Below, one piece after another: positions 1-12,307 of a stretch of 64,000 nucleotides of DNA. Origin of the DNA: Pyxicephalus adspersus (taxonomy: Eukaryota; Chordata; Amphibia; Anura; Pyxicephalidae); the NCBI RefSeq assembly GCF_032062135.1, contig NC_092859.1, positions 41,413,008-41,477,007 of the forward strand, written 5' to 3'. The number at the start of each line of letters is the position of its first letter. Position 1 is the stretch's first letter. The notes under the pieces are model-generated. The model made no database searches and was not told the DNA's origin. It saw nothing but the letters and a program-made list of their open reading frames with translations. The position numbers and the translations under genes were made by a program.

Positions 1-280
1 TATTGCTCATTATTATGAAGGCAGGAATCCGGCTGGCAGTGAGGCGAGTGTACGCGCACACTCGAGTCCGGACCGCGGTAAACCGCGATCGCTGGCCGCA
101 CGTACTTTCGCGCTTCCAGCGAGCGCGGATTTTATTGATGAATCAGGGGCAGTGAGTGATATGAGTGTTTACAGCAGGCCACATCTGCTAATCAGCAATC
201 TGGTAAAGTTGCTCTAGACAATAAGATATCACACTGACTGGGATAAAAAATAAATAGATAAAAAAAATAACATATCTTAC
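1..280. other. Intron after the last exon in the window
   Basis: Intronic. Positions 20..130 are rich in CpG with a short GC palindrome (ACCGCGGTAAACCGCG) and look like the remains of an interspersed repeat. Nothing else is recognised. Confidence 0.4.
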
Positions 281-523
281 CTGCATTCTAGTGGAAGAGA
301 ATGACAGATTTTTCAAGGGTGTCAAAAGGTTGTTATTTTGAGATAAAAGAATGGAGGCCAAGTGTACAGCTAATCCAAAGATGGTGACATGTGGCGCTCC
401 CATGCCCGGGACAGCATGGATACTCGGTCTGTTGTTGTTCAGCAGGGTCTCCAAAAACTGGTTCAGAGATCTGTCCTTGAAAACATTGGCATCTTTTAAA
501 TAATTCATCACAGCATCCTCTTC
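281..523 (-). CDS. rnf213: RNF213 exon, window exon 31 (most 3' in the window)
   Basis: 243 nt, phase 0 at both ends, EEDAVMNYLKDANVFKD, then GAPHVTIFGLAVHLASILL, to LSFSSTRMQ at GTAAGATATG. The acceptor is CCAATGCAG behind a pyrimidine-rich tract. In RNF213 this lies shortly before the RZ finger, so the RZ finger and the rest of the C-terminus must be left of position 1. Confidence 0.92.
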
Positions 524-665
524 CTGCATTGGACATATTAAAGAAAGTATTGTTTAGTAAAAGTTCACTGATATTAGAAAGTGAAAGTTTATTGTAAATT
601 ATGCAGAAACAGTTTACTGTATATTGCAGTTGTTGGGACAGATTTAAACTGGGGGAAAGCTTATA

Positions 666-1956
666 CAAGGGGGTGCTGAGAAGTTCCTGGCTTTGCCCTC
701 TTCCAGATGAAAAAGAAAAATGAGTGTGGAGGCATATGACAACCTAATATCTTAGTATGTAACTGTGCAAATATCAGGTCTTTGCGATTCTTAAAACTGT
801 TTTTTATTTTAGTGAGAAGCTGTGATGGCAGAGGGACAAGCAAGTTTCACGTCGTTCGAGTTACGGGCCATCATGGAGTTTTTGTTTTTATCCAGGGAAA
901 GTCAGCAAAGGACATTCACACTGCGATATCACATACACTGGGGGAGAAGTGTCCTTTCTACAGCACTGTCAAAACTGGATATCTTGTTTCAAGTCTGGGC
1001 ATTTCACCGTTAAAGATGAGCCCCGCAATGGGCGCCCCCCAACCTCAACTGACCCGGCAACCTGCAATGCTATCCATTAGCTGACTATTGAGGACTGGCA
1101 AATATCTGCAAAAAAGATAGCCTAGATGCTTGACATCTCACGGGAGCGTGTTGGGTTTGTTATCACCACTATCCTAGACATGCGCAAGCTTTCAGCAAAG
1201 TGGGTGATGAAATGTTTGAACAGTGATCAGAAGAAGAAACGTGTTGAAGCATTCAAAGCCATTTTGGCCCATTTTGAAGCTTCACAGGACTTTTTGGCTA
1301 GGTTAGTGACTGAAGATGAAATCTGTTTCGCATCTATGATCCTGAAGCCAAGGAACAGTCAAGAGAATGGCGCCACAGTGGGTCCCCGGGTTCGAAGAAA
1401 TTCCCAACCCAGAAATCGTCCAAAAAAGTAATGCCGTCTGTTTTCTGGGACAAAGACGGTATTCTGTTGGTGGACTACCTACCTCAGGGCTCTAGTATCA
1501 CTGGACAGTATTATGCTAACTTCCTGGACCAGGTGAAGGAGGCAATTAAGACGAAACGCTGTGAAAAGTTGACCAAAAGGATCCTTTTTTTGCAGGACAA
1601 TGCTCCTGCGCACGCTTCCAACGTTGTGGCTGTCAAATTGAACACCTTGGGTTTCCAATTGGTCCACCATCTCCCCTACTCACCTGACCTAGACCTTTGG
1701 ACTATTATCTGTTCCCAAATTTGAAGAAACACCAGAAGGTGCAATATTATGAGGACATTTCCGTCGTCAAAGATGCTGCTGAGAGCTGGTTTGCGTCCCA
1801 ACCAAATGACTTTTATTTGAACAGTCTAGAAAAGTTGCAACTATGCTGTACCAAGTGCATCAGTCTCAGGGGGGAATATGTTGAATAAATGTGTTATTTC
1901 AAAACTCTGGCTCTCTTCTTTCTGGGCAAAGCCAGGAACTTCTCAGCACCCCCTCA
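666..1956 (+). mobile_element. Mariner transposon, nearly full length
   Basis: 1,291 bp bounded by TA dinucleotides at 664..665 and 1957..1958, the target-site duplication of Tc1/mariner elements. The ends carry inverted repeats that match over 31 bp without mismatch (668..698 against 1924..1954), beginning AGGGGGTGCTGAGAAG. It lies in the RNF213 intron between exons 30 and 31, opposite in strand to the gene. Length and ends are those of a complete mariner. The perfect ends imply a fairly recent copy even though the transposase is broken. Confidence 0.93.
825..1888 (+). pseudogene. Mariner transposase pseudogene
   Basis: The reading starts MAEGQASFTSFELRAIM at 825 and ends near SLRGEYVE at 1885. 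The coding sense moves between frames at least at about 890, 1070..1125, 1340..1430 and 1690, so no full protein can be made. Recognisable parts include LDISRERVGFVITTILDM, the LVTEDE strand with the first catalytic Asp, FLQDNAPAHAS with the second, and DYYLFPNLKK around the third, in another frame from the second. The family is the mariner class with a D,D34D triad, related to the transposase domesticated in primate SETMAR. Confidence 0.9.
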
Positions 1957-1958
1957 TA

Positions 1959-3059
1959 CTTCCCCTTAGTTACTTTCCCTGAAGCTCCATTTGTGTTTTC
2001 TTTTCTGCTTCTGGGTATGGGAAAAAAATTGTACTCCTTACTGTTTCCCCTATGTGACAATGCTTGAAACTGGTAATTATGCTATTTAGCTCAAGGTAAG
2101 CTCCAAATTGCTTCTATTTTTCCACTTTTGGATGAATGGGAACAGAAGGAAATAATAGGAAAGGTCAATTCACCATTGCCATCCTTCAGGCAATGTTTGT
2201 ACTACACCAATCTTTAGGGGTGTTACCCATGATTTCCTAACAGCTCAAAGTGTCAAAGGTTTGTGCACATTGTATGAGGAGTGATTTTAAAAAAGAATGC
2301 AAGAATTCAAAAGTGTTATAAGCTTTAGCATTACATGGTTTGGTCCTAGTTGTGTTCTTAAATGTTTGCTATCTGGTGATTCATCATTCCAATACCCCAC
2401 AAAATGGTTCTGCTTCTGCCGGTGAATCATAATTTTTTGAGATGACATAAGACATAGTGACATTGAATTGCCTTCTGAAAGGTGTGACCATCAACCAGTA
2501 GTGTAACTATCTACCAAATTTGAGGTGCAAAATTCACCAATCAATTGAATCTAAAGTCACTGCGGTGTATTGTATTTGCCATACCCTCCCTATTACCCAG
2601 ATTTTGCACCAGGATATTATACCCACTTCAAAAAAAAGCCCTAAAAATGCTATCAAAAGTGGGTATGTAGCACCCCCAAAGATTTTTTTAGTCAAGCAAT
2701 ATGGATGTTGATGCAAAGGTAGGAAGGACAACAGGCTATGTTGTAACCTAGGTAACCTATGCTCTGAGCATCAAAGGGCATAGGGTAAGGTAAATCTAAA
2801 TCATGTCTCTATGACTCTCATATGTTAAGGACACATCTATTTTAGGAAAGCTATACATTTCTGTATGAAAAAACTGTCAAAAGTTTGGATTCTCTTGTTT
2901 TCTTGCCACATTGATGTACGCTTGAACATTCTGTTTTTTTTACAAACTTTAATGGATGCTTTTTAGTGTATTTACAGTTATACATGTTGCAAATAAAACT
3001 CTAAATCAATCAATGAAGCAACAGACATGTGTTATTTGAACAATAATTTATCTACTTAC
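1959..3059. other. Intron sequence without recognised elements
   Basis: AT-rich intron between the mariner and exon 30. I see no coding signal, long inverted repeat or tandem array. Confidence 0.5.
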
Positions 3060-3170
3060 AGGTACTGTTGCTTGATGACCATTGTTACGGATCCTATAGT
3101 ACAATGTTATTTCACGGAATACAGCGAGCAGGAGGTGGACAGACAGTTCTTGATCCTGGCATTTACATTC
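3060..3170 (-). CDS. rnf213: RNF213 exon, window exon 30
   Basis: 111 nt, phase 0 at both ends, ECKCQDQELSVHLLLAVFR to NNGHQATVP. The acceptor is ATTTTTTAAG and the donor GTAAGT. Too short for a 60-codon frame; found by splice signals and by the LLLAVFREITLYYR pattern typical of this part of RNF213. Confidence 0.9.
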
Positions 3171-3440
3171 CTTAAAAAATAAGCATGAGATGTATATTGT
3201 ACTGACCTAATGAGTTCACAAATAAAGCATTTATTATTCCATAAAAAAAGGTGGTTCATGAACATAAGCCTCACAAAAGAGAGAGTAGGATCCAACTCTT
3301 GGAATCTGGAATGTCTCCAGCAGTACTGTAGAGAAGGACAGGGACTAACCAAGGAGTGAAAAGTGGAATTTACTTAATCTGGAATATTGCTTAGCAAGAG
3401 GGTTAGTTGTACTTTTAGGGAACCCTTCTAATACTATCAT

Positions 3441-3690
3441 AGTTCTCCCCAGAGGGTTTTAGCCGGTTGCTCCGCCCGGCTGCTGTGAATACCCCGCCCA
3501 GCTCTCCTCGGCAGCTCTCATCCTCTGCACCGATCTCAGTGAGGCTGCTCTGTGCTCTGTGTCATCCGTTCAGAGGATTGCTGCTGCCGATGAGAGGTGA
3601 GCACACACAGTTCAGCCTTCATGTGAAGGGGACAAAGGCAGCCCCGCCCCAATCTCATAGCACAAGCTCGAATTTTCATTAAAAAAAAAG
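3441..3690. repeat. Interspersed repeat with CCGCCCGGC core
   Basis: It begins GTTCTCCCCAGAGGGTTTTAG and contains a GC-rich core around 3467..3500. The same opening (a TTCTCCCCAG motif, then a CCGGGTGG / CCACCCGG core) recurs near 5900..5980, 8900..9000 and, reversed, at 15847..16015, so it is a dispersed family. Class not determined. Confidence 0.5.
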
Positions 3691-3699
3691 CTGCTGGTG

Positions 3700-5345
3700 A
3701 AATGTATCCACTGCTAGAGCTGTATGTGAAGTCTGCATGTCTTTCTGCATCCTCACAGCTCTCTGTGTACAAACCTCCATATCTCCTAAACTTTATGTCA
3801 CAATGACTTGTAATTTTCAGGGTGTACAGGGGACCCTCAAAAAAATTATTTAAAGCCCCCAGCTTTAAATAATTTCAAGATACGGGGGGTCACAAATGTA
3901 AAAAAAATGTTGCTGTTTCAGAGGAAAGTGCAACTAGGAGTCCTAAATTGAAAATGCAAATTGGGGACCCCAGAGCCATTAACATAGCAAGGAGCATTGG
4001 GGTTGGGCCCCTAAATATATATCTATCTGTCACAAATCTATACCTATGAAACTACTGTCTGCTTCTCTTCTTTGTACACCAATGTCTCTGAGGGTGGGGG
4101 GTACAAAACTGAAAATATAGGTGCAAGTGGCAGGCACATTCTCCCCTTACAATCTCTGCCCATCAAAATGTGCCTCCCTGCCCTGTTACACATTCCTGTC
4201 CACTTGACTAACATTCTGAACTTCAATTGGGGAATGGGGAGGTGTAAGAAACCAAAAATATAGGTACAAGTGGGGAACATCTGTGACTAACATCCTCTAA
4301 AACTTCATCACTATGGCATCATTAGAACTCTGCCCACTAAAATTTATTGAGGTTGAGGTACTGGAAGGTTACAGTCATGTGTAACAAGGAAGTGCATTTT
4401 GATGAACACATTTTTTTTAATGTTGTAAAGATGCCATGGTGATGAAATGTGATAGCCACATGTGTCTCCCACTTCCACCTATATTTTTGTTTCCCTGCAC
4501 CTCTTAATTCTGGAGAAATTGGGGTTGAGGTAAGATGCAGACAGATATGTGTAACAGAGCAGGCAGCACATTTTGCTAGGTAGAGATTTATGTTCTCATA
4601 ATGCCATAGTAATTACATTTTAGAAAGGTTTAGCCACAAGTGTCCCCCACTTGCACCTACAGTTTCAGTTTCCTATGCCTCCATGTGTACCTTAAAAATT
4701 TCACGTTAATACAACCAACGGTTTAGGAGATCTGAAGGTTTGAACACAGCGAGTTGTTAGGCTGCAGAATATGACAAGCAGCTTTTACACTCACATTGCT
4801 ATCACACTGCGCTGCCGATGACATTACACACTGCGGATAAACGTCACAGACAGTGTTTTTATATAGAATATGGGCAGTGATAAGAGGGGATCACTGGCTG
4901 TCTTGTCCCCATCTTATATCACATGCATGATGCTATTAAAGCAGCTCCACATTTTTAACATTATATTAAAGAGTGACTTTCTCTGTTATGTAATGGAAAA
5001 ATGTGCATTTTTTTTTGGTTTTTACACTTTTGTGGAGAGGACCTCTCCCCTTCAATCTTCACTTCCATTTCGGTAAAGACCGAAGGGGAAATCGGCAGCC
5101 TCCTGGGATATTTGTGTCACATATCCAAAGAGGCTCTGCACTGCTCCTTGTATGCATGCACCTTCAGAGGCTTTCCTATAATGTAAAAAAAATGTTCAAT
5201 CTCATGCATGCGCAGTGCAAGGCAGCACTGGATGTACAAGTGAGCATCAGAGAAAAGGTGGAAGCTGAGCCAGCATGGGCCTGCTGGGCTAATTTTGTAA
5301 AAGAATCAAGTAAAAAAAAATGTTTTCACAAAAGTTCACTTTAAC
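3700..5345. other. Intron with old repeat-like blocks
   Basis: There are imprecise repeated phrases at 4090..4280 and 4470..4690 (AAAATATAGGTGCAAGTGG-like, GTGTAACA, CCCACTTGCACCTA) that suggest an old internally duplicated repeat. Positions 5030..5345 resemble the unclassified repeats at 52120 and 60110 (GGGATAT..TGTGTCA, cut by CATGCGCAGTGC). No gene is seen. Confidence 0.4.
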
Positions 5346-5369
5346 TAAATATAGACACAGGAGCACATC

Positions 5370-5985
5370 TGAAGTTAGGGTGAATTCACACCGGCAGTAA
5401 GGTTACATTTGTCCATTCCTCATGCCAGGAACCACTGCTGCTTAAAAAACTTCTTGCTCTGAAAAAGCCCAGCATTTACCACCTGTTATCAATCCTAGGT
5501 GCCCAGCACTTACAACCCATTACCAATCCTAGGTGCCTAGCACTTACCGCCTGTTACCAATCCTAGGTGCCTAGTAGTTGCCAGAAGTCACTCAGAAGGG
5601 GTAAATGTTTTTTTGCTGCTAATATGAGCTAAGTCTAACTTGTTACACCACCTTCATTATACTATTACACTACTACAAAGGATTACACTCTTAAAACTTA
5701 CACTAGTAAGTTTGGTCACAATACACGGCATAGGACAGTTGTGGCAAAATACATAGAATAGAAAAATTTGATATACTAACGGGGCCGGCATTACAAAGTT
5801 GTAACAAATAAGTGGGAGAAGGTAGAACACTGAAACAAAAAGAGGTTACTGGATACCCATGGCATAAACAACTGGGAGCACTAACTTTGCCGTGTTTTGC
5901 CACACCCCCTTTTTTACCACCCGGTAACAGCTTCCTACCACCCGCCTGAACAAAATTTCTGGGGAGAACACTGACTATAAATAGT
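5370..5985. repeat. Interspersed repeat, copy 1 of a family also at 9160..9720
   Basis: It shares order and wording with 9160..9720: a start resembling TTCACACCGGCAGTAA, then GCCTAGTAGTTGCCAG, AAACCTAACT-like, GATTACACTCTT, GTTTGGTCACAATACA, and AGTGGGA blocks. Inside, 5470..5580 has about three tandem copies of a 41 bp unit containing CAATCCTAGGTGCC. It ends in the CCACCCGG repeat type. Class unknown. Confidence 0.5.
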
Positions 5986-6021
5986 ATTCCACAGTCATAT
6001 GTCAGCACATAGTTGCAAATG

Positions 6022-6118
6022 GCTTTAAAAAAATCTGTTCCAGGTTTGCTGTATCACTCAGGTTCACTGATGACAGTGTATCTTCTCCAGCATTGGAGAG
6101 CTTTAATAAATCAGGCTC
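6022..6118. repeat. Palindromic MITE family, half copy
   Basis: It carries only one arm of the roughly 220 bp palindrome: TTCCAGGTTTGCTG, CACTCAGGTTCACTGATG, then TTGGAGAGCTTTAATAAATC. It lies 32 bp before a full copy. Confidence 0.7.
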
Positions 6119-6150
6119 TATGAATCCATAATGTGAATGGATGCATTGTG

Positions 6151-6339
6151 CCTGATTTGTTAAAGCTCTCCAACACTGGAGAAGATAGACAGCCATGGAG
6201 GAACCTGAGTGATCCAACAAACTTGAACTGGATTTCTTAAAAATAATTTCTATTGGCAATTTTTTTAAATCCTGGGCCAGATTGATTCTAGGTTTGCCGA
6301 AGCACTTCTCTGGTCTTGGATTGCTTTATTAAATCAGGC
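6151..6339. repeat. Palindromic MITE, full copy
   Basis: It starts CCTGATTTGTTAAAGCTCTC and ends with the reverse complement, TTATTAAATCAGG. The two arms meet near 6245. See the copy at 12549..12769 for the cleanest version. Confidence 0.75.
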
Positions 6340-6844
6340 CCACTGCATCTTGGAAAGTGCAATGTTTGGATCTTTACTAGGTCTTGATAAAATTAAACAA
6401 GAACCCCACACATATTTAATAAAAAAGATAAAGAAACTAAATACCACAAACAGCTATAAAGCATCCTTCAAATATGTTATATAAAGTATTTATGTATCTT
6501 CAATGTTGACCTCACATTACAAAGATGGAATGCTGTTTTGAACTTAATTATTGATTTTCTACACATTCCCCATAGCAGTGTCGTTTTCCCCAATACATTT
6601 TTTTCTGAAAGTAATTTGCCAATCTGCATTGCATTTCTGTGGAAAATTTAAGAAGAGTAGAATGTAGCAAATCCATTCATCTGTAATGTTTACAACACAA
6701 CTGTTTATGTACACATTTTGTAAAATGCTAGTTGTAGATTTTTATCTGCAACTTTTTAGTTCACCAGAAAACCACTTTAAATGCCACTTTAAATGTGTAG
6801 AACACTGTAAACTACAATAAAGATCAAAAATTAACTGGTCTAGT

Positions 6845-7215
6845 GCTGTCCTGGATTTCTCCTTCATCCCAGCATGGAGGAAATGCCGGTCGCCACTACT
6901 TCGGCCTTCTTCTTTCTAAGTCACCCAATCTGGCGCTGCGCAAGTGCGAGATCGGGTGACATAGCCCACTGTAAAGGGGAAAAAAAAGAGAGGCGATCTC
7001 ACTGCGCTTGTGTGAGGTCGGCATTTCTTTCCAAGAAAAAAAAAAAACTGCCTCTCAGGATGCATGACGTAGGTATCAGGGGAGGCTCTGCACTCCCATT
7101 CAGTCTTGAGCACCGCTGCGATCAAGACAGAAAGCGGAGGTGCTTCATCGGTCAAAAAAAAAAGATTTTTACTTTATATAAAAGGGTTGTCTACCCTTTA
7201 ATGTAAAGTAAAAAC
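6845..7215. repeat. CpG-containing interspersed repeat
   Basis: GC-rich block (CGCTGCGCAAGTGCGAGATC) in AT-rich intron, with A-runs, ending AAAGGGTTGTCTACCCTTTA. Its composition is unlike its surroundings and open frames on both strands are by-products. Resembles the repeat at 48680..49200. Class unknown. Confidence 0.45.
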
Positions 7216-7920
7216 AATGAGCTTAGGTTCGCTTTAAAAGAGCTTTTGGTCAGTTTGTTTGCATATGAAATGGATAGATATGCTGAACCCACAGAGAGTT
7301 AGAAAGATTTGTGATTCTTTACATACGTTTTTAAGCAAAAACAGCTAATGCTCCACAGTAAGAACAAATGGTTGAAAGATGTAATAGGATAATAATAATA
7401 TATTAGTAAAATTATAGTTCAACTGCAAGGACTGTAATTTATACAATATACCTAACCTAAATCTGGAAAACACTGGTGCACAGAACAGGTCCACCTAAAC
7501 TCTGAGTAAACTAAATAACTGATACATATATGTATTCTGTTTTGCCTTGTCATTCTGTATATCCAGTTATATGATTTAGGTACCCGTGTCAGAAAGAATG
7601 CTGGATCCGAAATCTTACCTATCATAACACACTGCTCAGCCTGAACACATTATAAAGAAACAATAGTAACATGACGAAGTCAACCTTTTCAAACTCTGTT
7701 TTTTCTATCTCCTCTCCTCCTCCTATGTCACTGTCTGTATCTGTCTGTCATTTGCAACTCCTATTTATTGTATAGGGCTGCATAATGTTAGTGCTATATA
7801 TATACTGTATAATATTAAATATTATTAATCACCAATAAACTGGTAGCACACCAATGGTGAAAGGGTCACTTAGATGAAACATGTGAAATATGTAAAGGAT
7901 AGAAAAAAAAAATTAGATAC

Positions 7921-8043
7921 CTCTATGGCAGTAGCAATCCTTTCCTCTTTGCCTTCCAGCATTGCTCTGCTTATGCCCTCTCTTAGTACTTTGTAACTTT
8001 CACCACACACCAAGAAGTGGTCAATGTGATTTGTCTCAGTTTC
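7921..8043 (-). CDS. rnf213: RNF213 exon, window exon 29
   Basis: 123 nt, phase 0 at both ends, ETETNHIDHFLVCGESYKV to RIATAIE. The acceptor is TTTTACTGCAG and the donor GTATCT. The DHFLVCG-YK-LR segment is conserved in RNF213. Confidence 0.94.
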
Positions 8044-9873
8044 CTGCAGTAAAAACAAGGCATTGTCAGGTTCATGAATGTCAAGATTATTTAATACAAA
8101 GTAACTAGATGTGTGCCTTAGCCTGGGTCTACATAAACAATATAAAAAACCCATGTAAACATTCCTAGCACGTTTATTTGTGTTTTATGCACTTTGGAAA
8201 ACGTCTATGCTGCATTTTTTAATGTTTTTACCACATTGAAATTAATGAATGTGTTTTTCTGCATTTACCCTGCTTTTTAATATTCTAATCGTTGCAAGTT
8301 GCGTTATCTATATTGCTAAAAAACATGTCTCAAGGAAATGCCCTGGTGTAGATTAGCCTATTGGAATGCATGGGAATTTTAAACATGGGCTTTTACAGCC
8401 CAAGGTTAAACGCTCTTGGGGAAAACCCCTCTGTAGACTAAGCCTAAATGTGGTTTCACCAAATACTGCTTTTTCTTAATGTGACCATAGCTCAAAACTA
8501 ATAGCAGCCAGTATAGGAGGTATGCTTGTGGTTTAAAAGGCCAGCAAAATTGAACAGTAAATTAAGTTAACACAATTTTTCAGCCAGTTACCAAGATAAA
8601 CAATGTGCATGTTCTGCTGGAGGTTGTAACACCTTTAGTCTATCTTCAGTGATACTTTTTATTTATATTTGATTCTGCTATGAATGTCCAAAAGAAACAC
8701 TGACAGTCAACTCAAGACAAATTTGATAGCCGTCCCAGTGTCTTATAAATAACCCTTGACCTAACGCATGGATATTGAATAACTTGTACAGATGAATAAA
8801 TAAGCACTTGAAACAATTGCTTATAAATGTACCACCCATGGAAATCACCTGTCAATGTCAATGGGATACTAGGACCATTTACCCTAATGTTTTTGTATCA
8901 ATGTTCTCCCCAGCTCCTTTTAGCTGGGCGCACTACCCAGAACTTTCAGTAGTCACCCAGCTGTTCAGGGTGGGCTTTGTGCAGAGTGAGATGTCAGTTT
9001 AAGTTAGCAGCCTGTCAGCTTTGCTGGGGAGCATTACTCTGCCAGAACTGACAAACTGCTGCACTTTGCTTTTACCATTTTTATGGAGTTATTACTGGGG
9101 GGTTACTGAGCTAAAGTTCCAATCATTAACTATCTGCTGCACACTAGACAGCTGCTGTATAAGGCCTGGTTCCCATTAGCAGTTTATGCAAGTGGTTTTA
9201 AGTGACTTTACTGTGTAGGTTTGCTTTTTTTTCCGGCGTTACATGAAATTTTAAGGATGGTTTACTGCCCCAGTAATCTCCTTAGACTTAAACTTGGAAT
9301 GCTTGTGACTACTATGCACTACTTTTTACGAGGTTTCGATTTTAAAAAAAATGCACCATTTTGTTAGTCTTGTGCAGCCACTTGCAAATGCCTGAAAAAG
9401 ACTAGCAGTTAGCAATCCAGTGTGCCTAGTGATTGCCAGTAGGAACTTGGAAGTGGTAAGTGCTACAGTTTTACTGCTAATGTGAACTAAACCTAACTGA
9501 TTACCCTACAGGGATTACGCTATTACACGTGATTACACTCTTTACATAACATGAGACACTAGAAAGTGGGGTCACAATACATTAGACAGTTGGGACATAA
9601 ACTAAGAGAGTAAGCGTTAGAAAGTTTAAACAAAGTCTAGTGGGACAGTAGAAAATTGGCACAAATGTAGGGGTTACTGCATACCTATAGCAAGTATGAG
9701 CACTTAATGTTTTGCTTATTTCCAAAATTATTAGGTTAAAGAATATCTGTATACTTTCCCTTAGTTTTTAGTAATCTAAACATTTGAAATAAGGTCCTTT
9801 GTGATTTTCTGCATTACTGGCAGAAGCATCATACTTTTTTGTAGTTGGCTTTGGTTTCACCCAAATTTATTAC
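8044..9873. other. Intron between exons 28 and 29
   Basis: Positions 8890..9010 carry the TTCTCCCCAG / GGGCGCACTACCCAG repeat and 9160..9720 the family listed separately. The rest is AT-rich without recognised content. Confidence 0.45.
9160..9720. repeat. Interspersed repeat, copy 2 of the 5370..5985 family
   Basis: Same order of blocks as copy 1: AGCAATCCAGTGTGCCTAGT, GATTGCCAGTAGGAACTTGG, CTAAACCTAACTGATTAC, GTGATTACACTCTT, GGGGTCACAATACATTAG. The two copies lie in the same direction about 3.8 kb apart. Confidence 0.5.
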
Positions 9874-10055
9874 CTTATTCTGGAACAATTTGCAAGGGAA
9901 AAGCCATCCAAATGTAGGATTTTTAAAATGTATTTGGACTATGTTTATGCCATCCAGATTAGCCAGTTTGCGTATCAGATAAACTCGGTACCAATCATTA
10001 CCAGATTGGGAACACAAGTCCATCACACATCTCAGGTACTGTTCATTTTTGGATC
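9874..10055 (-). CDS. rnf213: RNF213 exon, window exon 28
   Basis: 182 nt. Two bases complete a Gly codon, then SKNEQYLRCVMDLCSQSGN, and DWYRVYLIRKLANLDGIN, to KLFQNK, phase 0 at GTAATA. The acceptor is TATCTTTTAG. WYRVYLIRK is one of the clearest RNF213 family signatures in the window. Confidence 0.95.
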
Positions 10056-11468
10056 CTAAAAGATAAAGCCAACATTTATATATCAAAGTACTTCAATAAT
10101 ATTGGTATACAGAACGACAATTAAACAGCCAGGATTATTAAAACTATCCCGTTGTACCATCAAACCACATGATTATATCAGAATAATACAACGTTGCATA
10201 ATATGTTGGCGCTATATAAATCCTGTTTATCATTATTAATATTATTAATAATATTAATAATTTGTGTTCCTTAAATCAGATATTGATAAAAATCTTCCCA
10301 CAACAACTAATGTAGAAAATTTAGGGCCTGTGGTTGTGGCTGGTCTAGTATTGGATTCTTACTTTCCTATTCACATCAAATTTTAGACTTTTATCTCTTT
10401 AAATGTATTTATTTTTCTCAAGAATAGAACGTTATGTGAGATATTAAACATATGAAAAATGAAAGTTACAACTATAGGACTCCAACAAGTATTTTTGGAT
10501 TCCAAGTTCTGGATACCAAAAGGTAAAGAGTCTTCCTCTATTGTCTCCAGCCATCACCCCTGCCCCCAAAATAATGAAATATAGTAAACTGTTACAGGTC
10601 CAACCTCATATTTAGGCCATAATGTACCTAAACGACATGCCTCATACCTTTCTAAATTCTTCTTATATTTAGCATTAGGGATGCTAGATATTTTTTTGTG
10701 ATTTGTTACTAGTTACTTAGGTAACTACTTCACTGTGTACATCTGATCACTACCATAACTATTTGAAGTATCATTTTTCTTTGGCTAGTGATCACCCGTG
10801 GGCAGGTTGTGTGTTTTTTTTAAAGCAGCCATATGGCCTCAGTGCAGCTATACCAATCATTTATAGATGCCCCTCTTAATCTATCACTGAAAATGTATGT
10901 AATAATTGATATGACTGTCTCAAATTAGGTTCCTGTTTGCTTGTTAAACATTTTATTGAAAGTATTTTGTTATATTTGTTTAATAATTGCACAGAATACC
11001 TCACCCTGCTAAAATGTTTGTCTTTTTAGCTTTATTGCCCCAAACTAGCTCCAAGGACCACCATACCATTCCCCTATTCCTTCTCAAAGATACACAACAG
11101 TGAGTAAGTAAGCATTGTTTCTCTAGGACAGCAAGAGTGTTACTAAAAAAATTGCCTGGTGAAAATAAAAAGGGAAAAACTAAAAAGCAAGCTTATGCGT
11201 CCAACAGATTTAAAGACTACTTAGCTGCAATCTATTACTTATTAATGTATTACTTTGGATTTAGAATATTAATATTACCCTTAAACTAAAATAAATGAGT
11301 TCCTGAAATCCATTACATGTGTACCAAAAGATTCTATTCCGTCTTCTAAATGTAGGAATGCCAATTTTCCAGCCTTGAAACCCATTAAACTGAATGACCT
11401 CACATCAACTGTTCACTACTATTGCTAATACTGAGAAGGTCATAAAAATGCATGTATGTTCTTCCAAC
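10056..11468. other. Intron between exons 27 and 28
   Basis: 10190..10262 is the truncated 3' tail of the SINE listed at 36630 (GCATAATATGTTGGCGCTAT, then ATTAATA repeats). The rest is AT-rich with nothing recognised. Confidence 0.5.
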
Positions 11469-11676
11469 CTTTGGCTTTGACTGATAGTATTTCTGCTGCT
11501 TCATCAAGTGCCAACTTCACCCTAGCCACATCCTGCAGGAGTTGTACAGATGTCTCCTTATCTCTCTGCTGCTTTATGCTCCTTAAGTAGTTTTGCAAAA
11601 ACAACTCTTCAGCTTTGAAGTATTCAAGTTTTTCTCTCTCAATGTGAAGTTTTTGTTTCTTTTCATAGAGTGAATC
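11469..11676 (-). CDS. rnf213: RNF213 exon, window exon 27
   Basis: 208 nt, DSLYEKKQKLHIEREKLEY to ILSVKAK plus one base. The acceptor is TTTTATTGCAG; the donor GTTGGA is weak but gives the phase needed by exon 28. The first half is a charged coiled-coil-like helix. Confidence 0.89.
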
Positions 11677-12096
11677 CTGCAATAAAACCCAATTTATATT
11701 ACAATTATATATAGTAAAGTTTCTGATGGAAGCATTCAGAAATCCTCCAAGATGTCCTTTGTATGGTCCTCTAATCATCTCACTCGGATGGACTTTCCGC
11801 TATACACATAGCTACACATACGGTATTCACCAGTATAACCTATTGGATCTCTTATGATTTTAACCTGTGGGCAATATGAATCTCTACATGCACAAAAATA
11901 AAAGATATGATCACTGTATTGGGGGATCCTTTAACAATTGTTATAACTTAATATTTTGTACAGTTTTTTCACATTATAGGGGGGTGAACATTGAGCAGTC
12001 ACAACAAGCATCTATGAAGAAAAAACATATTTATATATATATATTAGTAAAAATTTTAAAAATAAAGATTCCTGTCATAATCTGGGAAAGTCCTAC

Positions 12097-12211
12097 CTCC
12101 AGACAATTGATGAACAGCAGGTAAATTTCTTTTGTGTCTGCAACATTCAGCAGATTGCTCCTTTTGACTCTGTTTAAATATTCTTGAGCATGTTTCAATA
12201 TGAGGTCAAAG
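12097..12211 (-). CDS. rnf213: RNF213 exon, window exon 26
   Basis: 115 nt. It completes a Ser codon, then FDLILKHAQEYLNRVKRS to LLFINCLE, phase 0 at GTAGGA. The acceptor is CTGATTATTTTAG. Helical E3 shell segment. Confidence 0.91.
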
Positions 12212-12307
12212 CTAAAATAATCAGAGCAAAAACATAAATAAGCCACTTATTGCCATTGTATAGAAATACAAGATGTCTGACAGTCCTTTTAGGATTCCCT
12301 TTTGTAC

